Positions 7,278 to 15,462 of a stretch of DNA of 40,381 nucleotides are shown piece by piece; positions within the stretch are counted from its first letter, which is position 1; every line of letters starts with the position of its first letter. Made by a program: the position numbers and the translations under genes. Under the pieces are notes generated by a model. It had not been told where the DNA came from and did not search any database. It saw only the letters and a list, made by a program, of their open reading frames with translations. Where the stretch lies: positions 1-40,381 of the forward strand of contig NZ_RJTM01000169.1 in the NCBI RefSeq assembly GCF_003725735.1, given 5' to 3'. Source of the stretch: Sinomicrobium pectinilyticum. GTDB taxonomy: Bacteria > Bacteroidota > Bacteroidia > Flavobacteriales > Flavobacteriaceae.

Positions 7278-9671
7278 ATGAAAAAAAATAAGTACATAAA
7301 AGTATGGGTATATACTATTTTGGGTATTGCTCTTCTTTCCTGTAACCGGAAAGCGGATACAAAAGACATTGCAGACGCAAAAGTGCAAAAGACGGGTGAA
7401 TTCTGGTACCGCCAGCCTGCAAAAGAATGGATGGAAGCCCTCCCTGTGGGAAACGGACGTTTCGGGGCTATGGTTTTCGGCGATCCGTCACACGAAAGAA
7501 TTCAGTTAAATGAAGATTCTATGTGGCCGGGTGGCCCTGACCTTGGGGACTCGAAAGGTACCGTTGAAGATCTGGAGTATCTCCGTGAACTTTTAAAAGA
7601 AGGGAAAACTCACGAAGCGGATAAGGAGATCGTAGAGCGTTTTTCTTATAAAACAATTACCAAATCACACCAAACAATGGGCGATTTGTATATAGATTTC
7701 GAAGGAGATAAAAACATAAAGGATTACAGGCGTTCCCTGAACCTGGACAATGCCGTGGTTTCGGTGGAATACACGGCAGACGGAAATACCTATACGGAAA
7801 AAGTATTTGCTTCCGCTGTGGACGATGTACTGGTTATAGAACTTACGACCACGGCAGAAAAAGGAATGGACCTTAGCCTGAAACTGGATCGTCCCGAAGA
7901 TCACGGACATCCTACCGTATCCGTTTCTGCTTTGCCATCCGGAGAACTCAGTATGAAAGGAACCGTAACACAATACGGGGGTGCAGTGGGTTCCGAACCG
8001 CATTCTATGGATTACGGCGTTGATTTTGAAACAAGGCTGCGGGTAAAACATGAATCAGGTACTGTAGAAGCAGATAAAGGGGTATTGCGCCTGGCAAATG
8101 TAAAAAGGGCTACCTTGCTCCTTGCCGGGGCCACGTCCTTTTACCATGACAATTACGAAGAACAAAATACCAAGACACTTGATGCGGTTCGGAACAAGAC
8201 TTTTGAAGAACTGCTGGAATCACATATAGCCGATTACAGGAAATTTTACGACCGCGTGACCCTGGACCTGGGAGGGAAGGAATTGGATTCTTTGCCTACG
8301 GACGAAAGGCTGGCCAGGATCAAAGAAGGTAACGATGATCCCGGCCTTATGGCAAAACTGTTCCAGTACGGGCGATACCTACTTATTTCTTCTTCCCGTC
8401 CGGGGACCAATCCGGCTAACCTGCAAGGTATATGGAATGAGCACATCGAGGCCCCGTGGAATGCGGACTATCATCTCAACATAAACCTCCAGATGAATTA
8501 TTGGCCTGCCGAGGTCACTAATTTAAGCGAACTGCACCAACCGTTATTTGATTTTGGCGACAGGTTGATCGAGCGTGGTAAAATTACCGCTAAAGAACAG
8601 TACGGCATAAACAGGGGAGCAGTAGTACATCATACGACGGATTTATGGGCACCTGCATGGATGCGTGCGGAAAAACCGTACTGGGGCTCCTGGATACACG
8701 GGGGAGGATGGCTTGCACAGCATTATTGGGAACATTACCAGTTTACAGGAGACACCGCTTTTCTGCGCAACCGGGCTTACCCGGCCTTAAAGGCCTTTGC
8801 AGGATTTTACCTGGACTGGCTGGTGCAGGATAAAAACGGTAAATGGATATCGGTGCCGGAAACCTCCCCGGAAAACTCTTATATAGCAGAAGACGGAAAA
8901 GCTGCTGCCGTATCTGCCGGATCGGCGATGGGGCACCAGATCATCGCGGAAGTCCTGGAAAATACACTTAGTGCGGCAAAAGATCTGGGGATAGAAAATG
9001 AATTTACCGAAGAAGTAAAGCAAAAGAGAAAGGACCTGTTTCCGGGCGTTGTTGTAGGGGAGGACGGGAGGATACTGGAATGGAACCATCCGTATGAAGA
9101 AGCGGAAAAAGGACACAGGCATATGTCACACCTCTATGCATTGCACCCGGGAAGCAAGATCACTTCTGCCGATAAAGAGGCGTTTGAAGCAGCGAAAAAG
9201 ACCATCGGATATCGCCTGGAACACGGCGGAGCGGGGACCGGCTGGAGCAGGGCGTGGATGATCAATTTTAATGCCCGCCTGTTCGATAAGGTTTCGGCAG
9301 AAGAAAACATCAGGAAATTTTTACAGATATCCATAGCGGATAACATGTTCGATATGCATCCGCCCTTTCAGATAGACGGTAATTTCGGGTATACCGCCGG
9401 TGTTGCCGAGTTGCTGATGCAGTCGCACGAAGGTTTTATCCGTCTGTTACCTGCTCTTCCGGCAAACTGGCCTGACGGCAAAGTAGAAGGACTTGTGGCG
9501 CGGGGGAACATTATTGTGGATATAATTTGGGAAGACGGTAAACTTACGGCCTTGGCCCTGTATTCTGAACAGGCCAGGACATGTAAACTATGGTATGACG
9601 GAACCGAGAAAGAGGTACAACTTCCGGAAGGGGAAAAAGTATGGTTTGGGCCGGATCTGAAAAAGGAGTAA
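7278..9671 (+). CDS. GH95 alpha-L-fucosidase, lipoprotein
   Basis: A 797-residue GH95 enzyme with a lipobox (ALLSC, Cys22). The N-terminal domain starts WYRQPAKEWMEALPVGNGRFGAMVFG, which is typical of GH95. The (alpha/alpha)6 barrel carries NINLQMNYWPAE with Asn401/Asn403, SPEN with Glu532, and FQIDGNFG with Asp700. These match the inverting catalytic set described for Bifidobacterium AfcA. GH95 usually removes alpha-1,2-linked fucose and sometimes galactose, so it complements the retaining GH29 enzyme upstream. The product would feed the FucP permease encoded 1 kb further on. Confidence 0.93.
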   Translation: MKKNKYIKVWVYTILGIALLSCNRKADTKDIADAKVQKTGEFWYRQPAKEWMEALPVGNGRFGAMVFGDPSHERIQLNEDSMWPGGPDLGDSKGTVEDLEYLRELLKEGKTHEADKEIVERFSYKTITKSHQTMGDLYIDFEGDKNIKDYRRSLNLDNAVVSVEYTADGNTYTEKVFASAVDDVLVIELTTTAEKGMDLSLKLDRPEDHGHPTVSVSALPSGELSMKGTVTQYGGAVGSEPHSMDYGVDFETRLRVKHESGTVEADKGVLRLANVKRATLLLAGATSFYHDNYEEQNTKTLDAVRNKTFEELLESHIADYRKFYDRVTLDLGGKELDSLPTDERLARIKEGNDDPGLMAKLFQYGRYLLISSSRPGTNPANLQGIWNEHIEAPWNADYHLNINLQMNYWPAEVTNLSELHQPLFDFGDRLIERGKITAKEQYGINRGAVVHHTTDLWAPAWMRAEKPYWGSWIHGGGWLAQHYWEHYQFTGDTAFLRNRAYPALKAFAGFYLDWLVQDKNGKWISVPETSPENSYIAEDGKAAAVSAGSAMGHQIIAEVLENTLSAAKDLGIENEFTEEVKQKRKDLFPGVVVGEDGRILEWNHPYEEAEKGHRHMSHLYALHPGSKITSADKEAFEAAKKTIGYRLEHGGAGTGWSRAWMINFNARLFDKVSAEENIRKFLQISIADNMFDMHPPFQIDGNFGYTAGVAELLMQSHEGFIRLLPALPANWPDGKVEGLVARGNIIVDIIWEDGKLTALALYSEQARTCKLWYDGTEKEVQLPEGEKVWFGPDLKKE

Positions 9672-9678
9672 GTAATAG

Positions 9679-9711
9679 CCGTTACTTTCCGAAATCCGTT
9701 TCGGATAACGG
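9679..9711 (+). promoter_or_regulatory. Strong stem-loop between the GH95 and L-fucose dehydrogenase genes
   Basis: TCCGAAA, loop TCCG, TTTCGGA forms a 7-bp stem. It is extended past a small internal loop by CCGTT/AACGG. It starts 7 bases after the GH95 stop. No T-tract follows, so it is more likely an mRNA-stability or processing hairpin than a terminator. About 110 bp of AT-rich DNA follows before the next gene and could hold an internal promoter. Confidence 0.4.
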
Positions 9712-9820
9712 AATAAAACAATATAAAACACAAATGTTAAATCGTTAATATTAGGGCACAGAAATTTTTTTTAAGCTAATTTTAGCCCTTAAATTGTGCC
9801 GGAAACAGGAAAATGAAGGT

Positions 9821-10603
9821 ATGAACTTACATTTAGAGCAAAAAGTGATTATAGTAACCGGGGGAGCCAAAGGCATCGGTTACGGAATATGTGAAGTATT
9901 GGCAGAAGAAGGGGCATTCCCGGTAATTGTGGGGAGAAATGAAGAGGACAATACCAGAGCAGTAAACTCCATTAACGAAAAAGGAGGAAAAGCCTATTCC
10001 CTCATAGGGGAATTGACGGAACCACAGGCATGTAAAGATGCCATCGAGAATGTACTGGAAAAATTCGGAAGGATAGACGGCCTTGTCAATAATGCGGGAG
10101 TCAATGATGGGGTTAGTCTGGAAAACGGTTCGTATGAAAGTTTTATAGCATCTATCAACAAAAACCTTACCCATTATTATCTCATGGCTCACTATGCATT
10201 GCCGGAGTTGAAAAAAACAAAAGGAGCTATTGTAAATATAGGTTCAAAAACCTCCCTCACAGGACAGGGCGGTACTTCGGGTTATGCCGCAGCCAACGGG
10301 GGACGGAATGCACTTACCAGGGAATGGGCGGTGGAATTGCTTCCTTATGGTATAAGGGTCAATGCCGTGATTGTATCCGAATGTTATACGCCGTTATATG
10401 AAAAATGGATAAAGACATTCCCGGACCCGGAGGGGAAACTAAGTGCCATTACAGAGAAAATCCCCCTGGAAAACCGTATGACCACGGCTGAGGAAATAGC
10501 CAATGCCGTAGCATTTTTGTTATCGGAGAAATCCAGTCATACCACCGGACAGCTCGTATTCGTAGACGGAGGATACGTGCACCTGGACAGGGCTTTAACC
10601 TGA
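9821..10603 (+). CDS. SDR-family enzyme, predicted L-fucose dehydrogenase
   Basis: A 260-residue SDR starting at ATG 9821. An earlier in-frame TTG at 9794 would only add a non-conserved tail. TGGAKGIG (about 12-19) and NNAG (about 91) form the cofactor site. Ser is present in NIGSKTS. The C terminus VDGGYVHLDRALT recalls characterised L-fucose dehydrogenases of the Burkholderia type. The expected reaction is L-fucose plus NAD(P)+ to L-fuconolactone, feeding the lactonase. The catalytic Tyr-x3-Lys reads YAAAN here, so the Lys is replaced by Asn. That could be normal for this subgroup or mark altered activity. It lies 62 bp before fucP. Confidence 0.78.
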   Translation: MNLHLEQKVIIVTGGAKGIGYGICEVLAEEGAFPVIVGRNEEDNTRAVNSINEKGGKAYSLIGELTEPQACKDAIENVLEKFGRIDGLVNNAGVNDGVSLENGSYESFIASINKNLTHYYLMAHYALPELKKTKGAIVNIGSKTSLTGQGGTSGYAAANGGRNALTREWAVELLPYGIRVNAVIVSECYTPLYEKWIKTFPDPEGKLSAITEKIPLENRMTTAEEIANAVAFLLSEKSSHTTGQLVFVDGGYVHLDRALT

Positions 10604-10665
10604 GAAACGATCAACCCATAGCTATACCCAGAATCAATCAGTTTTAATTTAAAATCCATACTATA

Positions 10666-11970
10666 GTGAAGAAAGACACATTACCCCCTGTGGTTTCCAG
10701 GAAAAACCTTATTCCGTTTATTTTAGTTACTTCCTTATTTGCCCTCTGGGGTTTTGCCAATGCAGTTACGGACCCTATGGTACAGGCATTTAAAAAGGTC
10801 CTGGAACTCAGTAATTCCCAGGCGGCATGGGTACAGATGGCATTTTACGGCGGTTATTTTTGTATGGCGCTGCCCGCGGCGCTGTTTGTGAGAAAGTATT
10901 CTTATAAGACCGGAGTGCTTATAGGGCTTGCCCTGTATGCCGGAGGGGCCTTACTGTTCTACCCGGCAGCAATTACGGAAAAATTCTGGTTCTTTTGTCT
11001 CGGCCTGTATATTCTCACTTTCGGCCTGGCATTCCTGGAAACAACGGCAAACCCTTACATCCTTGCCATGGGCGACGCCAGGACTGCAACGCAAAGGCTG
11101 AACCTGGCCCAGGCATTCAATCCCCTCGGCCTGGTATTGGGGCTACTGGTAGCCCAGCAATTTGTATTGCGAAAACTGCAATCGGTAGATGTGGAGGATT
11201 TCGGCGCGCTTGACGAAGCTACTAAAATAATGATACGTACTTCCGATCTTATGGTGATACGGGACCCTTACGTGGGGCTCGGGCTGGTGATTATTGCGGT
11301 GTTTGTACTTATCATAGTGAGCAAAATGCCACAGGTGAGGGACGAAGGCGGCATTCCGGGACTTGCAGAGACGTTCTCCGGGCTTTTCAAAAATAAGAAA
11401 TATACCTTAGGAGTACTTGCCCAGGTGCTCTATGTAGGCGCGCAGATCATGTGCTGGACATATATTTACCAATATGCCGAGGCTATTGGTGTAAGCAGTG
11501 ACGATGCCGCCTATTACCAGTTCATAGCCTTTATCCTCTTCCTGATAGGCAGGGCCATAGGTACCTATATGCTACGGTTTATGAGTTCCGGAAAACTGCT
11601 GATGCTGTTCGCTTTTCTGGGGATTGCTTTTTCTCTGGGTACGATCTGGATAGAAGGTATTTCAGGCCTTTACTGCATCGTGGGGATTTCTTTTGCCATG
11701 TCTCTCATGTTCCCTACAATCTATGGTATCGCACTGGAAGGCCTTAGCGAAGAAGAGTCTAAAATAGGGGCTGCCGGCCTGGTAATGGCCATTGTAGGAG
11801 GAGCTTTAATGCCCCAGTTACAGGCACTTATTATAGATATAGGAGGTGCCGGTGTAGCAGATGTTACCATAGCCGGGGTACCCGAAGTGAATTTTTCATT
11901 CATATTACCCCTCCTGTGTTTTGTCTATATCAGTGGTTATGGTAAATGGGTGCATAATAAAGTGTATTAA
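10666..11970 (+). CDS. fucP: FucP-type L-fucose permease (MFS)
   Basis: A 434-residue major facilitator with about 12 membrane segments. It belongs to the FucP family: N-terminal FALWGFANAVTDPMVQAFKK (the helix carrying the WGFxN...D signature), then WVQMAFYGGYF, and FLETTANPYILAMG in the middle. FucP imports L-fucose with protons across the inner membrane. The start is GTG at 10666, giving MKKDTLPP just before the first helix. It follows the predicted L-fucose dehydrogenase and precedes the mutarotase, as expected for the uptake step. A long soluble loop lies near 170-190. FucP relatives also carry other sugars, so the substrate rests partly on context. Confidence 0.9.
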   Translation: MKKDTLPPVVSRKNLIPFILVTSLFALWGFANAVTDPMVQAFKKVLELSNSQAAWVQMAFYGGYFCMALPAALFVRKYSYKTGVLIGLALYAGGALLFYPAAITEKFWFFCLGLYILTFGLAFLETTANPYILAMGDARTATQRLNLAQAFNPLGLVLGLLVAQQFVLRKLQSVDVEDFGALDEATKIMIRTSDLMVIRDPYVGLGLVIIAVFVLIIVSKMPQVRDEGGIPGLAETFSGLFKNKKYTLGVLAQVLYVGAQIMCWTYIYQYAEAIGVSSDDAAYYQFIAFILFLIGRAIGTYMLRFMSSGKLLMLFAFLGIAFSLGTIWIEGISGLYCIVGISFAMSLMFPTIYGIALEGLSEEESKIGAAGLVMAIVGGALMPQLQALIIDIGGAGVADVTIAGVPEVNFSFILPLLCFVYISGYGKWVHNKVY

Positions 11971-12256
11971 GTCCCCGGTTTAATAAAGTTGAGGACGGAC
12001 AAATAAATGACGATTGTAACGTACCTTTTTACGGTTGAATCCCGGGGGGAGTGTGAAAAATTGACAGACAGAAGACCATAGGATAAGGTATAAAATCCCT
12101 GGAGTATCAGGGAGAGAGTGCCGGTAAAAATAGAAAAGAAGAATCTGGCCTGTATGTTTACGGGTAGATGTACCGATAGTGCGGTAACAGGTAACGACCG
12201 GATATCGTGAGTATAGAAACTGAAATATAAATCATGATGAACCCCGAACTGTAAAA
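11971..12256 (+). other. 286-bp intergenic gap inside the fucose operon
   Basis: No open frame or clear hairpin with a T-tract was found. It is the longest gap inside the operon. A separate promoter for the mutarotase-lutABC part is possible, but I see no convincing TTG/TAnnTTTG pair. Confidence 0.4.
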
Positions 12257-12598
12257 ATGAAACGGTATTGTTTAGCTTTAGATTTGAAAGAGGATGAAGG
12301 CCTTATAGCGGAATATGAAGCCCATCACGAGAAAGTTTGGCCGGAAGTGCTGAAAAATATATGTGAAAGCGGTGTGATAGATATGGAAATATACCGTATA
12401 GAAAACCGGCTGTTCATGATCATGGAGACGGATGATGATTTCAGTTTCAAACAGAAAGAATACCTGGATGCTTCCAGTGAAAAGGTTCAGCAATGGGAAA
12501 AGCTCATGTGGAATTATCAGCAGGGGCTTCCCGGGAGCAGGCCGGGGGAAAAATGGCGTTTGATGGACAAAATATTCGATTTTAAAACAGCATTATAA
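12257..12598 (+). CDS. L-rhamnose/L-fucose mutarotase family protein, predicted L-fucose mutarotase
   Basis: A 113-residue protein of the RhaM/FucM family (COG3254, DUF718). The fold markers are the start MKRYCLALDLK, the AHHEKVWPEVL stretch with conserved His residues at about 24-25, and the closing motif WRLMDKIFDF. The enzyme speeds interconversion of the alpha and beta anomers. L-fucose is the only free sugar this operon handles, so L-fucose is the likely substrate, as reported for a COG3254 protein in a Burkholderia fucose cluster. Its stop codon overlaps the lutA start (TAATG), so the two are translationally coupled. Confidence 0.87.
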   Translation: MKRYCLALDLKEDEGLIAEYEAHHEKVWPEVLKNICESGVIDMEIYRIENRLFMIMETDDDFSFKQKEYLDASSEKVQQWEKLMWNYQQGLPGSRPGEKWRLMDKIFDFKTAL

Positions 12599-13326
12599 TG
12601 ACCGTAGGACTATTTGTACCGTGTTATATAGACCAGTTATACCCGAAAGTGGGGAAGGATACCCTGGAAATCCTGGAAAAGACCGGCTGCAATGTCGTTT
12701 TTTTACAGGACCCTCTTTGTTGCGGGCAGCCTATGGCCAATAGCGGGTATGAAAAAATGACCAGCGGTTTCGAAAAGCCTTTCCTAAAGGCACTTCCCGA
12801 AGTAGATTACCTGGTAACCCCTTCAGCCAGTTGTTCTTATCACCTGTCGCACCACCTGTTAAAACCCCTGGTAAGTGCAGAGGAACTGGCGAAAGTGAAG
12901 GAGCTTACCGAATTTCTTCACGATGTAGCGGGAATAGATAAGCTGAAAGCATCGTTCCCGCATAAAGTAGGCTTACACCTGTCGTGCCATGGGCTAAGAG
13001 GATTAGACCTGGGGACGCCTTCGGAACTGAAAGTGCCCTATTATTCCAAGATAGAAAAAGTACTTTCCGCCGTGGAAGGGCTGGACCTTGTAGTTCCGCC
13101 CAAGGCCGACGAATGCTGTGGGTTCGGGGGAAGTTTTGCCGTATTCGAATCTGCGGTTTCCGTAAAAATGGGAAGTGATAAAATGTGCGGAATGGCGGAA
13201 GCAGAAGTGGAATATGTCGCAGCGACCGATATGTCCTGTCTCATGCACCTGGAAGGGGTTTTCCGTGCGGGAGACAGCCCTATGCGGGTTATGCACATAG
13301 CCGAACTGCTCAATTCGGAGGAATAA
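12598..13326 (+). CDS. lutA: LutA/LldE-type lactate utilisation Fe-S oxidoreductase subunit
   Basis: A 242-residue protein with two CCG domains. Cys9 with CCGQP (Cys41-Cys42) forms the first, and SCHGLRG with ECCGFGGSF the second. This matches LutA (LldE, also like the GlcF C-terminal part), the subunit thought to pass electrons from L-lactate oxidation. It works with LutB and LutC, which follow in order. The placement makes sense because cleavage of diketo-deoxy-fuconate yields L-lactate inside the cell. It starts on the last base of the mutarotase stop codon. Confidence 0.93.
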   Translation: MTVGLFVPCYIDQLYPKVGKDTLEILEKTGCNVVFLQDPLCCGQPMANSGYEKMTSGFEKPFLKALPEVDYLVTPSASCSYHLSHHLLKPLVSAEELAKVKELTEFLHDVAGIDKLKASFPHKVGLHLSCHGLRGLDLGTPSELKVPYYSKIEKVLSAVEGLDLVVPPKADECCGFGGSFAVFESAVSVKMGSDKMCGMAEAEVEYVAATDMSCLMHLEGVFRAGDSPMRVMHIAELLNSEE

Positions 13327-13394
13327 AGACAAACCCGGATCATACGGTTTCCGGAAAACGGGAACTGCAGGGCCAACCGATTAAATGACGAATT

Positions 13395-14777
13395 ATGAAA
13401 GGAACACATGCAAACCTGAGCAAAGATTTTATTACTGGGTCCGATAAAACGGATTGGCATAATAATGCCCTGTGGTTTTTGCGTGCCAAACGGGATATTC
13501 AACGGGATACTATTGAAGACTGGGAGAAATTGCGTTCTACGGCTGCGGCCATTAAAGACCATACTTTGTCCCGGTTGCCGGAATACCTTCAGACCTTCGA
13601 GGAAAATGCAGTGAAGAACGGTATGCAGGTACACTGGGCCTGGGATGATAAGGAACTTCGCGAAATAACAGCAAAAATACTTAAAGATAATAACGCCAGA
13701 TCGGTAGTAAAGAGCAAGTCGATGCTCACAGAAGAGTGCGGGCTCAACCCTTATCTGGAACAAGAAGGTTTTGAAGTAGTAGATACGGACCTGGGAGAGA
13801 GGATAGTGCAACTTCGTAAAGAACACCCCAGTCATATCGTGGTCCCCGCCATCCATCTGAAAAAAGAGGAGGTGAGTGATACCTTTCACGAAAAAATGAA
13901 TACGGAGAAAGGTAATGCAAGTCCGGATTACCTGGCTTCTGTGGCACGTGAGGCACTACGGAAAGATTTTATGAAAGCCGATGCAGCTATTACAGGGGTT
14001 AATTTCGGGGTTGCTGAAGCGGGGGCGGTAGTTGTCTGCACCAACGAAGGCAATGCGGATATGGGGGTACACAGCAAAAAAACGGTGATACATTGTATGG
14101 GGATGGAAAAACTGGTCCCCGGATATGACGAACTGGCCGTTTTTACTCGTCTGCTTGCCCGTTCCGCAACAGGACAGCCGGTTACCGTGTTTACTTCACA
14201 TTACAGGAAACCACGTCCGGAAACTACGGAGCATATAATTATTGTTAATAACAAACGCACCGATATCTTTGCCGATCCGGAATTCCGGCAGGCCATGCGG
14301 TGTATCCGCTGCGGGGCCTGTATGAATACCTGTCCGGTATACAGGCGCTCAGGGGGACATTCTTATCACCATACCGTTCCCGGACCCATTGGTAGTGTAC
14401 TCGCTCCTTTCTACGGAAAAGAAAAGAACAAGGACCTGCCCTTTGCATCAACACTTTGCGGGTCCTGTAATAATGTGTGCCCCGTTAAAATAGATCTGGC
14501 AGGGCTTCTATACCGATGGCGGCAGAAACTCACGGACGAAACCTCTTCGGACATGTCCAAAAAAATAGGAATGGAAGTAGGAAGCAAGATACTGAAGAGC
14601 CGGAAAAAATATGATCTGGCCGGAAGTGTTTTCCGCTGGGTACCGAAAGGACTTTTACAATCGGGCCTTAATCCCTGGAATGTGCATTTGCCGGATGGCA
14701 GGAAAGGGAGAGTGTTCCCGGAAGTTCCCAAAGAGAGTTTCCGGCAGTGGTACAAGAAAAATCAGGAGGATTCGTAA
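13395..14777 (+). CDS. lutB: LutB/LldF-type lactate utilisation Fe-S protein
   Basis: A 460-residue LutB. The N-terminal LUD domain (about 60-290) holds the TGVNFGVAEAGAVVVCTNEGN stretch. Two 4Fe-4S ferredoxin motifs follow: CIRCGACMNTCP (Cys303, 306, 309, 313) and CGSCNNVCP (Cys355, 358, 362). The C-terminal tail is typical of the family. It forms the core of the LutABC L-lactate dehydrogenase that reduces an electron carrier while producing pyruvate. It lies 68 bp after lutA and 21 bp before lutC. Confidence 0.94.
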   Translation: MKGTHANLSKDFITGSDKTDWHNNALWFLRAKRDIQRDTIEDWEKLRSTAAAIKDHTLSRLPEYLQTFEENAVKNGMQVHWAWDDKELREITAKILKDNNARSVVKSKSMLTEECGLNPYLEQEGFEVVDTDLGERIVQLRKEHPSHIVVPAIHLKKEEVSDTFHEKMNTEKGNASPDYLASVAREALRKDFMKADAAITGVNFGVAEAGAVVVCTNEGNADMGVHSKKTVIHCMGMEKLVPGYDELAVFTRLLARSATGQPVTVFTSHYRKPRPETTEHIIIVNNKRTDIFADPEFRQAMRCIRCGACMNTCPVYRRSGGHSYHHTVPGPIGSVLAPFYGKEKNKDLPFASTLCGSCNNVCPVKIDLAGLLYRWRQKLTDETSSDMSKKIGMEVGSKILKSRKKYDLAGSVFRWVPKGLLQSGLNPWNVHLPDGRKGRVFPEVPKESFRQWYKKNQEDS

Positions 14778-14798
14778 AACCGGGTAATGTGAAATCAG

Positions 14799-15377
14799 AT
14801 GGACAGTAAAGAACGAATATTAAGCAGTTTGAAGAATGTTGTGGGGGAGCCGCTTCCCAGACCGGAAATAAACCTTCAATATAAAACAGAAGCACTTACA
14901 GAAATATTTATAGGCGTAGCAGAAGCTTCGGGTACGGAAGTATTTCTCGCTACCGGCGATACCGTGGCAGAAACCATAGAAACCTGGAGTAAGGGAGGCA
15001 ATATACAATCTTCTGTTCCCGCATTGCAGAAAAAATACCCTCTGGTGTTCGACGAGCAGGTCCCTTTTGAAAAAGATAAGATGCCCGGAATATTTGTCAC
15101 TGAAGCGTCATTTGGCGTTGCGGAGAATGCCGCTTTGTGGCTAACGGATCATGAACTCAGTTCCCGGTTGCTGGCCTTTATACCGGAAAGGATAATAGTT
15201 CTCCTCAAAGCCGATACCCTGGTACCTACCATGCACGAGGCCTATGAGAATATAGGGGCCGAACCTCCTTTTGGTTTCGGTCTTTTTATGGCAGGGGCTT
15301 CGAAAACAGCGGATATAGAACAGACGCTCGTAAAGGGTGCACAGGGAGCTAAAGAACTGGCTGTTATACTGTATTGA
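14799..15377 (+). CDS. lutC: LutC/LldG-type lactate utilisation protein (LUD domain)
   Basis: A 192-residue LUD-domain protein. Residues about 85-185 carry the family pattern FVTEASFGVAENAALWLTDHE and end in GAQGAKELAVILY, the classic LUD C terminus. It completes the LutABC set, in the same order as in other bacteria. It is the last gene of the + strand fucose operon and is followed by a strong stem-loop 30 bp downstream. Confidence 0.92.
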   Translation: MDSKERILSSLKNVVGEPLPRPEINLQYKTEALTEIFIGVAEASGTEVFLATGDTVAETIETWSKGGNIQSSVPALQKKYPLVFDEQVPFEKDKMPGIFVTEASFGVAENAALWLTDHELSSRLLAFIPERIIVLLKADTLVPTMHEAYENIGAEPPFGFGLFMAGASKTADIEQTLVKGAQGAKELAVILY

Positions 15378-15406
15378 CCGCAATAGGGTATTATTATAAA
15401 AATCAA

Positions 15407-15440
15407 AGGCTGTCCGGTAAAGACAGCCTGTAATTTTTTA
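15407..15440. terminator. Bidirectional intrinsic terminator between lutC and the TlpA-like gene
   Basis: AGGCTGTC (15407-15414), loop CGGTAAA, GACAGCCT (15422-15429), followed on the plus strand by GTAATTTTTT. On the minus strand the hairpin is followed by a T-rich run as well. It sits between two convergent genes, so it probably serves both. Confidence 0.75.
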
Positions 15441-15462
15441 GTTCTTTTAATAGGATCTGGAT

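Noticed and set aside
12257-12598. Calling the small protein an L-rhamnose mutarotase
   Set aside because: The family includes both sugars. No rhamnose genes are here, while fucose uptake and oxidation genes flank it.
13041-13889. 282-codon antisense open frame across lutA/lutB on the minus strand
   Set aside because: It lies opposite two genes with clear Fe-S motifs and family signatures and has no recognisable domain; it follows from the GC-skewed codon pattern.
12598-14777. Glycolate oxidase (GlcF-like) assignment for the Fe-S genes
   Set aside because: The A-B-C order with a final LUD gene is specific to LutABC, and no GlcD/GlcE FAD subunits are present.
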